A DNA stretch of 64,000 bases from Streptomyces sp. NBC_00690 (GCF_036226685.1 NZ_CP109009.1:4340001-4404000); one strand, 5' to 3'; positions 9,913 through 20,631 are shown, counted from the stretch's first letter. Translations and numbers: made by a program. The notes: generated from the letters alone by a model not told the origin.

Positions 9913-10629
9913 TCATCGCCTCCGGCGTGTACGGCTGACCCGTGCAGCCTTGGCTCGCTTCGCAGCGAATCGCACTCCGCCCGGACTCTCACCGACTTCA
10001 ACACGCACCACGGTGGCCAGCGGGTCGACCAGCCCTTCCCCGACATGCAGCACCGAGCTGCTCACCACACCCAATTTACTGAGGGCCGCCCGGGCCCCCT
10101 GAAGCTCCTCTTCGGCGGTGTCTCCCTTGAGGGCGAGCATCTCTCCATAGGGACGGAGAAGCGGCACACCCCAGCCGGCAAGCCGGTCCAGCGGTGCCAC
10201 CGCACGCGCCGTCACCACATGAACCGGCGTAAGGGTCCCCAAGACCTCCTCCGCCCGACCACGCACCACCGTCACATGATCCAGCCCCAGCAGCTCGACC
10301 ACTTCCTGAAGGAAGTTGGTACGCCGCAGCAGAGGCTCCAGCAGCGTGATCTTCAGATCCGGTCGGACCAATGCCAAAGGAATACCTGGCAGCCCTGCCC
10401 CCGAGCCCACATCACAGACCGTGACGCCCTCAGGGACCACCTCGGAGAGCACGGCGCAATTCAGAAGATGGCGCTCCCAGAGTCGTGGCACCTCGCGAGG
10501 ACCGATCAGGCCACGCTTGACTCCGGCATCAGCGAGCAGTTCCGCATACCGCACGGCTTCCGGATAGAACTCTCCGAAAACCCTCCGGGCCGCTTCAGGC
10601 GCCAGGGGAAGCTCTGCTGCCTCCGTCAC
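9913..10629 (-). CDS. rsmG: 16S rRNA (guanine-527-N7)-methyltransferase RsmG (GidB)
   Basis: 238 residues from GTG 10629 with GGAAGGA upstream. The SAM-binding motif is CDVGSGAGLPGIPLAL at about residues 73-88, and RHLLNC and RAVAPLDRL further mark the family. It adds a 7-methyl group to the streptomycin-region guanine of 16S rRNA; loss of function gives low-level streptomycin resistance in many bacteria. The last ~25 residues are Arg rich. It sits between jag and parA as in most actinobacteria. Confidence 0.96.
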   Translation of the reverse strand: MTEAAELPLAPEAARRVFGEFYPEAVRYAELLADAGVKRGLIGPREVPRLWERHLLNCAVLSEVVPEGVTVCDVGSGAGLPGIPLALVRPDLKITLLEPLLRRTNFLQEVVELLGLDHVTVVRGRAEEVLGTLTPVHVVTARAVAPLDRLAGWGVPLLRPYGEMLALKGDTAEEELQGARAALSKLGVVSSSVLHVGEGLVDPLATVVRVEVGESPGGVRFAAKRAKAARVSRTRRRR

Positions 10630-10697
10630 GGGGACCGTCCTTCCGTACCGCTGGGTCGCAATATGGACCGTGGTGGCTGACTATCAGGCTGACAAAG

Positions 10698-10730
10698 ATC
10701 GGCCCCGCCTGCGAAACAGACGGGGCCGAT
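10698..10730. terminator. Hairpin between jag and rsmG
   Basis: Arms ATCGGCCCCG (10698-10707) and CGGGGCCGAT (10721-10730), extended inward by CTG/CAG after one mismatch. It lies just after the jag stop on the minus strand, so it probably ends or attenuates the rpmH-jag transcript before rsmG. Confidence 0.7.
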
Positions 10731-10743
10731 GGAACAACAAAGG

Positions 10744-11256
10744 TCAAGCAGGGAGCACGACGACGAAGCGCTGCGGCTCCTCGCCCTCGGACTCGCTGCG
10801 CAGCCCCGCGGCGGCGACCGCGTCGTGGACGACCTTGCGCTCGAAGGGTGTCATGGGCTGGAGCTTGACCGGCTCTCCGGAACCCTTGACCTCAGCGGCG
10901 GCCTTGGCACCCAGTTCGGCGAGCTCCGTGCGCTTCTTCGCCCGGAATCCCGCGATGTCCAACATGAGCCGGCTGCGGTCGCCGGTCTCCCGGTGCACGG
11001 CCAAACGAGTCAGTTCCTGGAGTGCCTCCAGAACCTCCCCGTCCCGGCCGACCAGCTTCTGAAGATCCCTACCGCTCGAATCGCTGATGATCGAGACCGC
11101 AGCCCGGTCGGCCTCGACGTCCATGTCGATATCACCGTCCAGATCGGCGATGTCGAGCAGACCTTCGAGGTAGTCGGCGGCGATCTCCCCTTCCTGCTCA
11201 AGGCGGGTCAGGGTGTCGCCTTCCTCGGCGGCGGCGGGGATGGTGCCTTCCGTCAC
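10744..11256 (-). CDS. jag: Jag/KhpB-type RNA-binding protein (KH + R3H)
   Basis: 170 residues from GTG 11256 with GAAGGAG upstream. The KH-like domain contains SSGRDLQKLVGRDGEVLEALQEL. The C-terminal R3H domain contains LQPMTPFERKVVHDAVAA and ends with EGEEPQRFVVVLPA. The protein lies 14 bases after yidC, the normal position. It binds RNA and, in other bacteria, affects cell envelope and division; the Streptomyces target is unknown. Confidence 0.93.
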   Translation of the reverse strand: MTEGTIPAAAEEGDTLTRLEQEGEIAADYLEGLLDIADLDGDIDMDVEADRAAVSIISDSSGRDLQKLVGRDGEVLEALQELTRLAVHRETGDRSRLMLDIAGFRAKKRTELAELGAKAAAEVKGSGEPVKLQPMTPFERKVVHDAVAAAGLRSESEGEEPQRFVVVLPA

Positions 11257-11270
11257 GGATGGACTCCTTC

Positions 11271-12530
11271 TTACTTCTTGGACGACGGGTGCTTGGGCCG
11301 CTGCTGGCCCTTGCGCTGTCCCGCCTTGGGCTGCTGGCGTGCGGCAGACTTGCCAGCCGTCTTCGGCTTTGAATCCTGCGGGGTGTCCTTCCGAAGCGAA
11401 AGCTTCGCATCGGGCTCAGCGGCATCGCTGGTCTTGGCACCCGGCTGGGTGGCTGCCGTATGCCGCTTGGCCTTGGTCTGCCGCTTGGGCTGCTGGCGCT
11501 TGTGCGGTGCTCCGCCGCCCTCGACGTCGGCAACTGCGGTGTCGCTCTTCGCCACATTGCCGTCGGCCTGGGCCGCGAAGCCTGCCTTGGCAAGACCGGA
11601 GATGAACCGACGCTCGTTGTCATTGCGATCCGGACCCTTGGCCACGATGGCCGCCACGACATTGCGCTTGCGCCGGGACCGCACATCACCGCGCGTGGTG
11701 GCGCTCTTCAGCAGACGCCCCAGGTACTGGTCCTGCGCCTTGCTGCCGGGGGTGGGGTTCTGGTTGATCACGTACATCTGCTGGCCCATGGTCCACACGT
11801 TGGTGGTCAGCCAGTAGACGAGGACGCCGACGGGGAAGTTGATGCCCATGACAGCGAAGATGACCGGGAAGATGTACATCAGCATCTTCTGCTGCTGCAT
11901 GTACGGCGTCTTGACCGTCAGGTCGACGTTCTTCGCCATCAGCTGGCGCTGGGTGTAGAACTGCGACGCCGACATCAGGATGATCATGATTGCCGTGACG
12001 ATCCGCACATCGAGCAGGGTGGCGTTGAGAGCCTCGACCTTGCCCGGGCTGTCCGTGAACTTGGACGCCAGCGGAGCACCGAAGATGTGTGCCTCACGGG
12101 CACTGCTGAGCAGCGACTCATTGATCACACCGACGGTCTTGCCGGATGCGATGTTCGAGAGCACGTAGTACAGGGCGAAGAAGAACGGCGACTGCGCGAG
12201 GATCGGAAGGCACGAGGAGAGCGGGTTGGTGCCCGTCTCCTTGTACAGCTTCATCATCTCTTCGGACTGACGCTGCTTGTCGCTCTTGTAGCGCTCCTGG
12301 ATCGCCTTCATCTTCGGCTGAAGCGCCTGCATGTTCCGCATCGACTTGATCTGCTTCACGAAGAGCGGGATCAGACAGATGCGGATCAGGACCACCAGCG
12401 ACACGATGGACAGTCCCCAGGCCCAGCCCGTGTCAGGACCGAAGGCCGCCCCGTAGAGCTTGTGGAACTGGACGATGATCCACGAAACAGGTGTGGTGAT
12501 AAAACTGAAGAGACTGGCAATCGTGTCCAC
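11271..12530 (-). CDS. yidC: Membrane protein insertase YidC/OxaA
   Basis: 419 residues from GTG 12530. It has about five membrane helices: one near the N-terminus ([16 protein letters not shown]), then [31 protein letters not shown], a helix near residue 180, and [23 protein letters not shown]. Positively charged coils such as [20 protein letters not shown] are typical. The C-terminal ~130 residues are a basic Lys/Gln/Pro-rich tail, as expected for ribosome contact. The protein inserts and folds inner membrane proteins with or without Sec. Confidence 0.96.
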   Translation of the reverse strand: MDTIASLFSFITTPVSWIIVQFHKLYGAAFGPDTGWAWGLSIVSLVVLIRICLIPLFVKQIKSMRNMQALQPKMKAIQERYKSDKQRQSEEMMKLYKETGTNPLSSCLPILAQSPFFFALYYVLSNIASGKTVGVINESLLSSAREAHIFGAPLASKFTDSPGKVEALNATLLDVRIVTAIMIILMSASQFYTQRQLMAKNVDLTVKTPYMQQQKMLMYIFPVIFAVMGINFPVGVLVYWLTTNVWTMGQQMYVINQNPTPGSKAQDQYLGRLLKSATTRGDVRSRRKRNVVAAIVAKGPDRNDNERRFISGLAKAGFAAQADGNVAKSDTAVADVEGGGAPHKRQQPKRQTKAKRHTAATQPGAKTSDAAEPDAKLSLRKDTPQDSKPKTAGKSAARQQPKAGQRKGQQRPKHPSSKK

Positions 12531-12533
12531 TAA

Positions 12534-12893
12534 TCAGGCTCCTTGAGCTTTGGGCGAGGTCTCTGCGGCCGGTTCCAGGGGCTTGGACGTCGACCCCTGG
12601 GAAGGCACTTCGGCGGCGGAGTGCCCGCCCTTGTTGCCACGTACGGCATCGCGCAGCATTTCGTGCCACCGCGGACGCTTACGGGGCGGCACATGGTCCA
12701 CACCGCCCGGCGACCACGGATTGCACCGCAGGATCCGCCAAGCGGTGAGAGCCGTGCCCTTCACCGCACCGTGTCGGTCGATGGCCGTGTATCCGTAGTG
12801 GGAACACGACGGGTAGTACCGGCAGACGGGTCCCAGCAGGGGACTGATCGTCCACTGGTACAGCTTGATCAGAGCCAGCAGCGGGTACTTCAT
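12534..12893 (-). CDS. yidD: YidD membrane protein insertion efficiency factor
   Basis: 119 residues from ATG 12893. The family core is plain: [20 protein letters not shown] followed by [19 protein letters not shown] and [18 protein letters not shown], with conserved cysteines. The start overlaps the rnpA stop by 4 bases. The C-terminal ~45 residues are a variable hydrophilic extension. Confidence 0.95.
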   Translation of the reverse strand: MKYPLLALIKLYQWTISPLLGPVCRYYPSCSHYGYTAIDRHGAVKGTALTAWRILRCNPWSPGGVDHVPPRKRPRWHEMLRDAVRGNKGGHSAAEVPSQGSTSKPLEPAAETSPKAQGA

Positions 12894-13261
12894 CGCGCGC
12901 CCCCTCCCAGCAGCCGCTGGAAGGCGGCATCCAGGTCTCGGGCCAGCTGTTCATAAGCGGCGTCACCCGCGCCGGGCAGCGCCCGTACGACCACCAGGCT
13001 ACCGGGGGGCAGCTCGGCGAGCCGATCACGCATGAGATGCCGCAGTCTGCGCTTGACCTTGTTGCGCACGACCGCTCCGCCTACAGCCTTGCTTACGACG
13101 AAACCCGCACACGTCGGGGGAGCGCTCTCCCCAGGCGCGTGCGGGTCCGTTGAACCGCTGCGTAGATGGACGACGAGAAGCGGGCGACCTGCCCGGCGAC
13201 CCCGTCGTACCGCGGTCGCGAAGTCCTCGCGCCGCCTCAGCCGATTCTCGGTAGGCAGCAC
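12890..13261 (-). CDS. rnpA: Ribonuclease P protein component
   Basis: 123 residues from GTG 13261. The start [21 protein letters not shown] and the RNR-like signature [13 protein letters not shown] (residues ~79-91) identify the protein subunit of RNase P, which matures tRNA 5' ends. It lies 18 bases downstream of rpmH and is co-transcribed with it. Confidence 0.96.
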   Translation of the reverse strand: MLPTENRLRRREDFATAVRRGRRAGRPLLVVHLRSGSTDPHAPGESAPPTCAGFVVSKAVGGAVVRNKVKRRLRHLMRDRLAELPPGSLVVVRALPGAGDAAYEQLARDLDAAFQRLLGGGAR

Positions 13262-13279
13262 GTCATGACCTGTACGCGA

Positions 13280-13417
13280 TTAGGCGGACAGGCTTGCGCG
13301 ACCCTTGCCACGGCGAGACGCGAGAATCGCGCGGCCGGCACGGGTGCGCATGCGAAGACGGAAACCGTGGGTCTTCGCACGACGACGGTTGTTCGGCTGG
13401 AAGGTGCGCTTGCTCAC
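13280..13417 (-). CDS. rpmH: Ribosomal protein L34
   Basis: 45 residues read directly from the minus strand, GTG start at 13417 and TAA ending at 13280. The protein starts [20 protein letters not shown] and ends [10 protein letters not shown], which is L34 across its whole length. TGGAG lies upstream as ribosome-binding site. It heads the leftward rpmH-rnpA-yidD-yidC-jag operon, divergent from dnaA. Confidence 0.97.
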   Translation of the reverse strand: MSKRTFQPNNRRRAKTHGFRLRMRTRAGRAILASRRGKGRASLSA

Positions 13418-13788
13418 TCGGGGGCTCCAGAAATGATTCGTAGATGGCGGGACATCGCCTGGCTGTCACCGTGCGCCCACGAGTAGCTCGCGTTTCGCCC
13501 GAGTGCACCGCTTCACCATCACAGAGTGTGAGGTTTGCCCATCGGAGGCAGGCGGCAGCAGCCATCGACAACTCGACCTGTTTACGGTACGCGCGGCTAC
13601 GCCATCCGGTCAAACCAGGGTCACACCCGCAGCCACTATGCACAGGCTGTGGACAACAACTTGAACCGCGCGGGTCGCCCTGACTACCTTGGCTGAACTC
13701 CGAACCTTTTCCTTTCTGTCCTTGCCTGTCCTTCCCATCCCCGTCCCGAGAACCACACCTTCGTGGGACCTGTGAGAGAGCGTGCCTT
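13418..13788. promoter_or_regulatory. Divergent rpmH / dnaA promoter region with DnaA box
   Basis: 371 bases between divergent starts, without a gene. An exact DnaA box TGTGGACAA (reverse of TTGTCCACA) lies at 13648-13656, about 135 bases before dnaA. Autoregulation of dnaA through such a box is known in Streptomyces. I did not identify -10/-35 elements with confidence. Confidence 0.7.
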
Positions 13789-15606
13789 GTGGCTGACGTA
13801 CCTGCCGATCTTGCCGCAGTGTGGCCACGCGTGCTGGAACAACTCCTCGCCGATGGCCAGCCAGGCATCGAGCCCAAGGACAAGCAGTGGGTCGAACGCT
13901 GCCAGCCGCTGGCGCTGGTCTCCGACACCGCGCTACTGGCCGCGCCCAATGAGTGGAGCAAGCGGGTTCTGGAAGGCAGGCTCGCTTCACTGATCAGTGA
14001 GACGTTGAGCCGGGAGTGCGGACGTCCCATTCGGATCGCGATCACGGTCGACGACTCGGTGGGCGAACCGCCGGCCGCGCGGCCCTCGGCACAGCAGTCC
14101 CAGGCACCGCGATACCAAGGACCGCAGCGCGACGAGTACCAAGGACAGCAGGACGAGTACGCAGGCCCGCAGCGGGACGACGCACCGGGCGACCGCTATC
14201 AGAACGACCGCTATCGCGGATACGGCCACCGCTCTGGAGAGGACGGGCTGCCGGAGATCCGGCCCGCCTACCCGGAGTATCAGCAGCAGCAGCAGCGGCC
14301 CGAACCCGGCGCCTGGCCGCGTTCACAGGAGGACCTGTCCTGGCAACAGCCGCGCCTCGGTGGCTTCCAGGACCGCGACCCCTATGCCTCGCCGCGATCG
14401 CACCAGTCGTCGCACGACTACCGCTCGCCCCAGCCGTCGGAGCGACAGCCGTACGAGTCGGGTCGGCCGGAGCGCCACGAGAGGAACGAGTCCCCCCAGT
14501 CCCACCGCGGCCCGACGGGGGCCCCTGGTCCACTGGGGGCACAGCCGTCCCCGGCTGCGAGGCCGGGTGAGCCGCAGGCCCGACTGAATCCGAAGTACCT
14601 CTTCGACACCTTCGTGATCGGCGCGTCCAACCGGTTCGCCCACGCCGCCGCCGTCGCGGTCGCCGAGGCCCCGGCGAAGGCGTACAACCCTCTCTTCATC
14701 TACGGCGAGTCGGGGCTGGGCAAGACCCACCTCCTCCATGCCATCGGGCACTACGCGCGGAGCCTGTATCCGGGGACCCGCGTGCGGTACGTCAGCTCGG
14801 AGGAGTTCACCAACGAGTTCATCAACTCGATCCGGGACGGCAAGGGCGACACCTTCCGCAAGCGCTACCGCGATGTCGACATCCTGTTGGTCGACGACAT
14901 CCAGTTCCTGGCGAGCAAGGAGTCGACGCAGGAGGAGTTCTTCCACACCTTCAACACGCTCCACAACGCCAACAAGCAGATCGTGCTCTCCTCCGACCGA
15001 CCGCCGAGGAAGCTGATCACGCTGGAGGACCGGCTCCGCAACCGCTTCGAGTGGGGTCTGACCACGGATGTGCAGCCACCCGAGTTGGAGACCCGCATCG
15101 CCATCCTCCGCAAGAAGGCGGTGCAGGAGCAGCTGAACGCCCCGCCGGAGGTACTGGAGTTCATCGCGTCCCGCATCTCGCGCAACATCCGCGAGTTGGA
15201 AGGTGCGCTGATCCGGGTGACAGCGTTCGCCTCGCTCAATCGGCAACCGGTGGATCTCGGACTGACGGAGATCGTGCTGAAGGACCTGATCCCCGGCGGC
15301 GAGGACTCCTCGCCGGAGATCACGGCGAGCGCGATCATGGCCGCGACGGCCGACTACTTCGGGCTGACCGTGGAAGACCTGTGCGGGTCCTCCAGGAGCC
15401 GGGTTCTGGTCACCGCCCGGCAGATCGCCATGTATCTCTGCCGCGAGCTGACGGATCTCTCTCTGCCGAAGATCGGCGCGCAGTTCGGCGGACGGGACCA
15501 TACGACCGTGATGCACGCGGACCGGAAGATCCGGGCACTGATGGCGGAGCGACGGTCGATCTATAACCAGGTGACGGAACTGACCAACCGCATCAAGAAC
15601 GGCTAG
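13789..15606 (+). CDS. dnaA: Chromosomal replication initiator DnaA
   Basis: 605 residues from GTG 13789 (GAGAGAG upstream). Domain I occupies about residues 1-100. A long, hydrophilic Gln/Asp/Arg/Pro-rich linker (domain II, ~100-260) is typical of Streptomyces and explains the unusual length. The AAA+ domain III has Walker A GESGLGKT near residue 306 and Walker [12 protein letters not shown]. The DNA-binding domain IV ends with the signature [15 protein letters not shown]. It binds the DnaA boxes in the adjoining oriC and opens the origin. Confidence 0.98.
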   Translation: MADVPADLAAVWPRVLEQLLADGQPGIEPKDKQWVERCQPLALVSDTALLAAPNEWSKRVLEGRLASLISETLSRECGRPIRIAITVDDSVGEPPAARPSAQQSQAPRYQGPQRDEYQGQQDEYAGPQRDDAPGDRYQNDRYRGYGHRSGEDGLPEIRPAYPEYQQQQQRPEPGAWPRSQEDLSWQQPRLGGFQDRDPYASPRSHQSSHDYRSPQPSERQPYESGRPERHERNESPQSHRGPTGAPGPLGAQPSPAARPGEPQARLNPKYLFDTFVIGASNRFAHAAAVAVAEAPAKAYNPLFIYGESGLGKTHLLHAIGHYARSLYPGTRVRYVSSEEFTNEFINSIRDGKGDTFRKRYRDVDILLVDDIQFLASKESTQEEFFHTFNTLHNANKQIVLSSDRPPRKLITLEDRLRNRFEWGLTTDVQPPELETRIAILRKKAVQEQLNAPPEVLEFIASRISRNIRELEGALIRVTAFASLNRQPVDLGLTEIVLKDLIPGGEDSSPEITASAIMAATADYFGLTVEDLCGSSRSRVLVTARQIAMYLCRELTDLSLPKIGAQFGGRDHTTVMHADRKIRALMAERRSIYNQVTELTNRIKNG

Positions 15607-15660
15607 CCGACCCGCGCAGTGCGGGGTGCGCCACGCCCCGGCGGGACAGCGGCCAATCGA

Positions 15661-15700
15661 TGGAGAAGGGCCCTGGAGCATGCTCCAGGGCCCTTCTCCA
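15661..15700. terminator. dnaA terminator
   Basis: Perfect 40-base palindrome (arms 15661-15680 and 15681-15700), able to form a long GC-rich hairpin 54 bases after the dnaA stop. It separates the dnaA transcript from oriC. Confidence 0.9.
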
Positions 15701-16651
15701 TACCTGCGACTAGCACCAGGGATCTAGGTGCCCAGTGACCGGCGCCAGTGGGCCAGCGATGCGGGGTCAGCGATGCATACCGCGGGCCGATCGCCGTGGA
15801 ATCTGGTCCCTGTGGCGTTCTCCTGAGCCGCGGGTGGAGGGCTTCCCGGCCCGTACGGAGCTCTCGGGAGGTCGTTCGCGGCGGTGGAGACCCGACCGGA
15901 CAGGCTCTGAAGTGTTCGAATACCGCCGCTCCGCAGGGAGTTCTCCACAGATCAGGGGAGAATTCACCGTCCACAGCCTGGGGACTGCCAAGTTGTCCAG
16001 ATTGCATCCACAGGCTGGAGGCTCAGGAGACGATCATCCCAGGTCACTCGGTTGTGGAATTGTGGTCAACTGTTATCCACAGCCTGTGGATGAAAAACTC
16101 ATCCACAGGCTTTGATCAAACTTGTCCACCGGCACCCCACAGGCAAAGGTGGGTTGCCCACAGCTTCTCCACACCGCTGTCCACTGTTCGGCAACAGAAC
16201 GCCCCCTCTCACCGTGTCGAGTGAAAGCCGTCACACCAAGGAGGCGGATTGGGCTGTGGGGAACCTGGGTAAAGCTGGGGACGGCCCTGGGGAGAACTGA
16301 CCCCAACCTGTGCATGGGGTGTGCAGAACTTTTCGGTGTCCACAGGAACACGGAGTTGTCCACCGGTTCCACCCACAGGCACGGTGGACAAAAAACAGGC
16401 GTTGACCTGCAATAACGACGTTATCCACCGTTTCCACAGGCCCTACTACTACTGCCACACATAGTTAGCGGGGAATTGGTTTGGAAGTGGGCCCTGTGCA
16501 CAACTCGGCTCGGCAGCCCGCGACACCTGTGGTCACGACTTGACCCGCAGCCGCACCGAGTGTCGGTGGCGTGCGTCAGACTGGTCCCCGGCAACACAGC
16601 CAACGACAGAGGCCAGCAACGGCGAGTCAGCAACAGCAGGAGGCGGTTCCG
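15701..16651. other. oriC: Origin of replication oriC
   Basis: The dnaA-dnaN interval without genes. It holds at least fifteen DnaA boxes matching TTGTCCACA with 0-2 differences, in both orientations. Positions include 15941-15949, 15967-15975, 15993-16001, 16004-16012, 16073-16081 (TTATCCACA), 16085-16093 (reverse), 16099-16107, 16122-16130, 16154-16162, 16165-16173, 16336-16344, 16356-16364, 16383-16391 (reverse), 16421-16429 and 16430-16438. This density, the location and the two-cluster layout (about 15940-16185 and 16336-16440) match the known Streptomyces oriC. No obviously AT-rich 13-mer region is visible. Confidence 0.96.
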
Positions 16652-17782
16652 GTGAAGATCCGGGTTGAGCGCGATGTACTGGCGGAGGCGGTGGCCTGGG
16701 TGGCCAGAAGCCTCCCGGCCCGTCCGCCGGCGCCCGTACTCGCTGGCCTTCTGCTGAAGGCCCAGGACGGAGCGCTCAGCTTTTCCAGCTTCGACTACGA
16801 GGTCTCCGCGAAGGTCTCCGTCGAAGCCGAGGTCGACGAGGACGGCACCGTCCTCGTTTCCGGCCGTCTGCTCGCCGACATCTGCCGTGCCCTGCCCAAT
16901 CGCCCGGTGGAGATTTCCACAGACGGTGTACGGGCGACGGTGGTCTGTGGCTCCTCGCGCTTCACCCTCCACACCCTGCCGGTGGAGGAGTACCCGGCCC
17001 TGCCGCAGATGCCGACCGCGACCGGGACTGTCCCCGGTGAGGTCTTCGCCTCCGCCGCCGCCCAGGTCGCCATCGCCGCCGGGCGCGACGACACCCTGCC
17101 CGTCCTCACCGGCGTACGGATCGAGATCGAGGGCGACACCGTCACCCTCGCCTCCACCGACCGCTATCGCTTCGCCGTCCGCGAGTTCCTGTGGAAGCCG
17201 GAGAACGCGGACACCTCTGCCGTCGCGCTGGTGCCCGCCAAGACGCTCCTCGACACCGCAAAGGCCCTGACCAGCGGTGACACCGTCACGCTCGCACTCG
17301 CCGGCTCGGGCAAGGGCGAGGGCCTCATCGGCTTCGAGGGCGCGGGCAGGCTGACGACGACCCGGCTGCTTGAAGGCGATCTGCCGAAGTACCGGACGCT
17401 GTTCCCCACCGAGTTCAACTCGGTCGCCGTGATCGAGACCGCCCCCTTCGTGGAGGCAGTCAAGCGCGTGGCGCTCGTCGCCGAGCGGAACACCCCGGTG
17501 CGACTCAGCTTCGAGCAGGGCGTCCTGATCCTGGAAGCCGGATCGAGCGACGATGCACAGGCTGTGGAGCGTGTTGACGCCCAGTTGGAGGGCGATGACA
17601 TCTCGATCGCCTTCAACCCCAACTTCCTGTTGGACGGGCTGAGCGCGATCGACTCACCGGTCGCCCAGCTGTCGTTCACGACATCCACCAAGCCCGCGCT
17701 GCTGAGTGGCAAGCCCGCCGTTGATGCCGAGGCGGACGAGGCGTACAAGTACTTGATCATGCCTGTACGGCTCTCGGGCTGA
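16652..17782 (+). CDS. dnaN: DNA polymerase III beta subunit (sliding clamp)
   Basis: 376 residues from GTG 16652, placed by AGGAGG 9 bases upstream; the open frame begins at 16571 but that stretch lies in oriC flank. The protein starts MKIRVERDVLAEAVAWVARS and ends with the clamp-typical YKYLIMPVRLSG. Three repeated clamp domains can be followed along the sequence. It encircles DNA and tethers the replicative polymerase. Confidence 0.97.
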   Translation: MKIRVERDVLAEAVAWVARSLPARPPAPVLAGLLLKAQDGALSFSSFDYEVSAKVSVEAEVDEDGTVLVSGRLLADICRALPNRPVEISTDGVRATVVCGSSRFTLHTLPVEEYPALPQMPTATGTVPGEVFASAAAQVAIAAGRDDTLPVLTGVRIEIEGDTVTLASTDRYRFAVREFLWKPENADTSAVALVPAKTLLDTAKALTSGDTVTLALAGSGKGEGLIGFEGAGRLTTTRLLEGDLPKYRTLFPTEFNSVAVIETAPFVEAVKRVALVAERNTPVRLSFEQGVLILEAGSSDDAQAVERVDAQLEGDDISIAFNPNFLLDGLSAIDSPVAQLSFTTSTKPALLSGKPAVDAEADEAYKYLIMPVRLSG

Positions 17783-17823
17783 GTTCCCGCCTCTTTGTAG
17801 CCAGGCACTCCCGGTGTCCTCCC

Positions 17824-17854
17824 ACGGGCCTGCTCAGACCCCGAGCAGGCCCGT
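17824..17854. terminator. dnaN terminator
   Basis: Inverted repeat with 12-base arms ACGGGCCTGCTC (17824-17835) and GAGCAGGCCCGT (17843-17854), loop of 7. It lies 41 bases after dnaN. Confidence 0.85.
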
Positions 17855-17929
17855 CAGGCTGCCTACGTCACTCCGGCGTAGGCTCGGAACCGGTTACGCA
17901 TCGGCATTCGACGCTTAAGGACAGTCAAG

Positions 17930-18808
17930 ATGGAGCTCGGCCTCATCGGCCTCGGCAAAATGGGTGGCAACATGCGCGAGCGCATTCGCCGCGCAGGCCA
18001 CACCGTCATCGGCTACGACCGCAACCCCGACCTCGCCGATGTCCACAGCCTCCAGGAGCTTGTGGACAAGCTGAAGGGCCCGCGGGTGGTGTGGGTGATG
18101 GTCCCGGCCGGAGCCGCGACCCAGTCCACCATCGATGAGCTGGCTGAGCTGCTCTCCCCGGGCGACATCGTCGTGGACGGCGGGAACTCCCGCTGGACCG
18201 ACGACGAGAAGCACGCCGTCGAGTTGGGCATCAAGGGCATCGGTTTCGTCGACTGCGGAGTCTCCGGCGGCGTGTGGGGCCTGGAGAACGGCTACGCGCT
18301 CATGTACGGCGGTGACACCGAGCACGTCGCCCGCGTACAGCCCGTCTTCGACGCGCTCAAGCCCGAGGGCGACTTCGGAGCCGTCCACGCCGGCAAGGTC
18401 GGTGCAGGTCACTTCGCCAAGATGGTTCACAACGGCATCGAGTACGCCATGATGCAGGCGTACGCCGAGGGCTGGGAGCTGCTGGAGAAGGTCGACTCGG
18501 TCACCGACGTGCGCGAGGTCTTCCGCTCCTGGCAGGAAGGCACGGTCATCCGTTCCTGGCTGCTGGACCTCGCGGTCAATGCGCTGGACGAAGACGAGCA
18601 CCTCGACAAGCTGCGTGGATTCGCCCAGGACAGCGGTGAAGGCCGCTGGACGGTGGAAGCCGCCATCGACAACGCCGTACCGTTGCCCGCCATCACCGCA
18701 TCTCTCTTTGCCCGGTTCGCCTCCCGTCAGGACGACTCCCCGCAGATGAAGATGATCGCCGCACTGCGCAACCAGTTCGGTGGCCACGCGGTGGAGAGCA
18801 AGAAGTAA
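17930..18808 (+). CDS. gnd: 6-phosphogluconate dehydrogenase, decarboxylating (short form)
   Basis: 292 residues from ATG 17930. The dinucleotide fold GLIGLGKMGGNMRERI is at the very start. The substrate region has FVDCGVSGGVWGLENGYALMYGG and KMVHNGIEYAMMQAYAEG. It oxidises 6-phosphogluconate to ribulose 5-phosphate and CO2 in the pentose phosphate pathway. The ~290-residue length marks the short class often found to prefer NAD. Its place between dnaN and recF is a streptomycete trait. One exact DnaA box TGTGGACAA (18061-18069) and a near match lie inside it. Confidence 0.95.
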   Translation: MELGLIGLGKMGGNMRERIRRAGHTVIGYDRNPDLADVHSLQELVDKLKGPRVVWVMVPAGAATQSTIDELAELLSPGDIVVDGGNSRWTDDEKHAVELGIKGIGFVDCGVSGGVWGLENGYALMYGGDTEHVARVQPVFDALKPEGDFGAVHAGKVGAGHFAKMVHNGIEYAMMQAYAEGWELLEKVDSVTDVREVFRSWQEGTVIRSWLLDLAVNALDEDEHLDKLRGFAQDSGEGRWTVEAAIDNAVPLPAITASLFARFASRQDDSPQMKMIAALRNQFGGHAVESKK

Positions 18809-18839
18809 GCCCTGAGCCGGGGGAGGTCGGCCTACATCC

Positions 18840-20057
18840 ATGCACGTCACGCATCTGTCACTGGCCGACTTCCGCTCGTACGCCCGGGTCGAGGTCCCAC
18901 TCGACCCGGGCGTCAGCGCGTTCGTGGGCGCCAACGGGCAGGGGAAGACCAACCTCGTCGAGGCCATCGGCTACCTGGCCACGCTGTCGAGCCACCGGGT
19001 CTCCTCCGACGCCCCACTCGTGCGGGCCGGCGCTGAGCGCGCCGTGATCCGGGGCGCCGTCACCCAGGGCGAACGCTCGCAACTGGTGGAGCTCGAACTC
19101 AACCCGGGGCGCGCCAATCGGGCCCGGATCAATAGGTCGTCGCAGGTCAGGCCCAGAGATGTGATGGGGATCGTCCGTACGGTCCTGTTCGCCCCCGAGG
19201 ATCTGGCCCTGGTGAAGGGCGACCCCGGCGATCGCCGTCGCTTCCTCGACGAACTGGTCACGGCCCGCTCACCGCGCATGGCGGGGGTGCGCGCCGACTA
19301 CGAGCGCGTGCTCAAGCAGCGAAACTCCCTGCTCAAATCGGCGGCGATAGCCCGTCGCTACGGAGTGACCAAGCCGGGCCGCGCGTCGAGCCGCGCGGTT
19401 GCGGAACCACCGGGCGAGCCCGATGACTCCGGCACGCGCGGCGGCTCCGGTGCGGACCTCTCCACCTTGGACGTGTGGGACCAGCACCTGGCCCACACGG
19501 GCGCCGAACTGCTGGCCCAGCGGTTCGAGCTCATCCGGGTCCTCCAGCCGCTCACCGAGAAGTCGTACGAGGCACTCGCACCCGGTGGCGGCCCGATCGC
19601 CCTGGAGTACCGTTCCTCCGCCGGACTGACCGTGACTCACCCGGATGAGTCCCCCGACCGTTCCGAGATCTACGAACAGTTGCTCACCGCGCTCGGCGAG
19701 ACCCGCAAACAGGAGATCGAGCGGGGAGTCACACTCGTCGGACCGCACCGCGACGACCTGGTGCTCGGCTTGGGCCAGTTGCCCGCCAAGGGATACGCCA
19801 GTCACGGCGAGTGCTGGTCCTACGCCCTGGCCCTACGGCTGGCCTCCTACGATCTGCTGCGCACCGAAGGAAACGAACCTGTGCTCGTCCTGGACGACGT
19901 ATTCGCCGAGCTGGACGCCCGGCGTCGGGAACGGCTCGCCGAGTTGGTGGCTCCCGCCGAACAGGTCCTGGTGACCGCGGCCGTCGACGACGACGTACCC
20001 GGGGTGTTGGCCGGGACGCGCTACGAGGTCGCCGGTGGCGAGGTGAAGCGGGCATGA
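18840..20057 (+). CDS. recF: DNA replication and repair protein RecF
   Basis: 405 residues from ATG 18840. Walker [11 protein letters not shown] is at residues ~30-39 and the N-terminus [15 protein letters not shown] is typical. The ABC-type signature region and Walker [16 protein letters not shown] are near the C-terminus. RecF loads RecA at gaps with RecO and RecR. A Pro/Gly/Ser-rich insertion of about 30 residues (near 180-210) is a streptomycete feature. It is coupled to the next gene by an ATGA overlap. Confidence 0.96.
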   Translation: MHVTHLSLADFRSYARVEVPLDPGVSAFVGANGQGKTNLVEAIGYLATLSSHRVSSDAPLVRAGAERAVIRGAVTQGERSQLVELELNPGRANRARINRSSQVRPRDVMGIVRTVLFAPEDLALVKGDPGDRRRFLDELVTARSPRMAGVRADYERVLKQRNSLLKSAAIARRYGVTKPGRASSRAVAEPPGEPDDSGTRGGSGADLSTLDVWDQHLAHTGAELLAQRFELIRVLQPLTEKSYEALAPGGGPIALEYRSSAGLTVTHPDESPDRSEIYEQLLTALGETRKQEIERGVTLVGPHRDDLVLGLGQLPAKGYASHGECWSYALALRLASYDLLRTEGNEPVLVLDDVFAELDARRRERLAELVAPAEQVLVTAAVDDDVPGVLAGTRYEVAGGEVKRA

Positions 20058-20611
20058 GCGCGGAACTGCCGCTCCCTGTGGCTGCCGGGCTCCCTGCGCC
20101 GGCCGAGGTCTCCGGCGTGGACCTGGCACGCGTAGCCCTGCGGGCGGCCAAGGAGCAAGCCCGGGCCCGCGGTGCAGCCGCGCAGGAGAAGAAACAGGCC
20201 AGAAGGGGTGGGGGGCTTCGTTCCGGAGCCCATGCCGACGGTCGTGACCCGTTGCCCCTGGGGGCGGCGATCAATCGACTGATCACCGAGCGCGGCTGGG
20301 AGACCCCGGCCGCGGTGGGCGGAGTGATGGGTCGCTGGCCGCAGATCGTGGGTGAGCACCTGGCCAATCACTGTGTGCCGCTGCGCTATGACGAGGCCCC
20401 TGACGCACGGGTGCTCACGGTGCAGTGCGACTCCACGGCCTGGGCGACCCAGCTGAGGCTGCTCGCGCCACGCCTGGTGGCTCGGCTCAACGAGGACCTC
20501 GGGCAGGGCACCGTGAGGCTGATCAAGGTGTTGGGACCGGGAGGCCCCTGGAAGGGGTACGGGCCGCTCCGTGCGCCCGGGAGCACCGGCCCGGGCGACA
20601 CCTACGGATAG
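20054..20611 (+). CDS. DUF721 / DciA-like helicase loader candidate
   Basis: 185 residues from ATG 20054, which overlaps the recF stop. The C-terminal ~100 residues carry the DUF721 pattern: [38 protein letters not shown] and [23 protein letters not shown]721 proteins (DciA) load or recruit the DnaB helicase in bacteria lacking DnaC/DnaI, and the mycobacterial homologue lies in the same recF-gyrB position. The N-terminal ~70 residues are basic and probably disordered. Confidence 0.85.
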   Translation: MSAELPLPVAAGLPAPAEVSGVDLARVALRAAKEQARARGAAAQEKKQARRGGGLRSGAHADGRDPLPLGAAINRLITERGWETPAAVGGVMGRWPQIVGEHLANHCVPLRYDEAPDARVLTVQCDSTAWATQLRLLAPRLVARLNEDLGQGTVRLIKVLGPGGPWKGYGPLRAPGSTGPGDTYG

Positions 20612-20631
20612 GGCGGTTCGGATCGATCTCG

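Noticed and set aside
14323..15681. Minus-strand frame opposite dnaA
   Set aside because: Antisense shadow of a certain gene.
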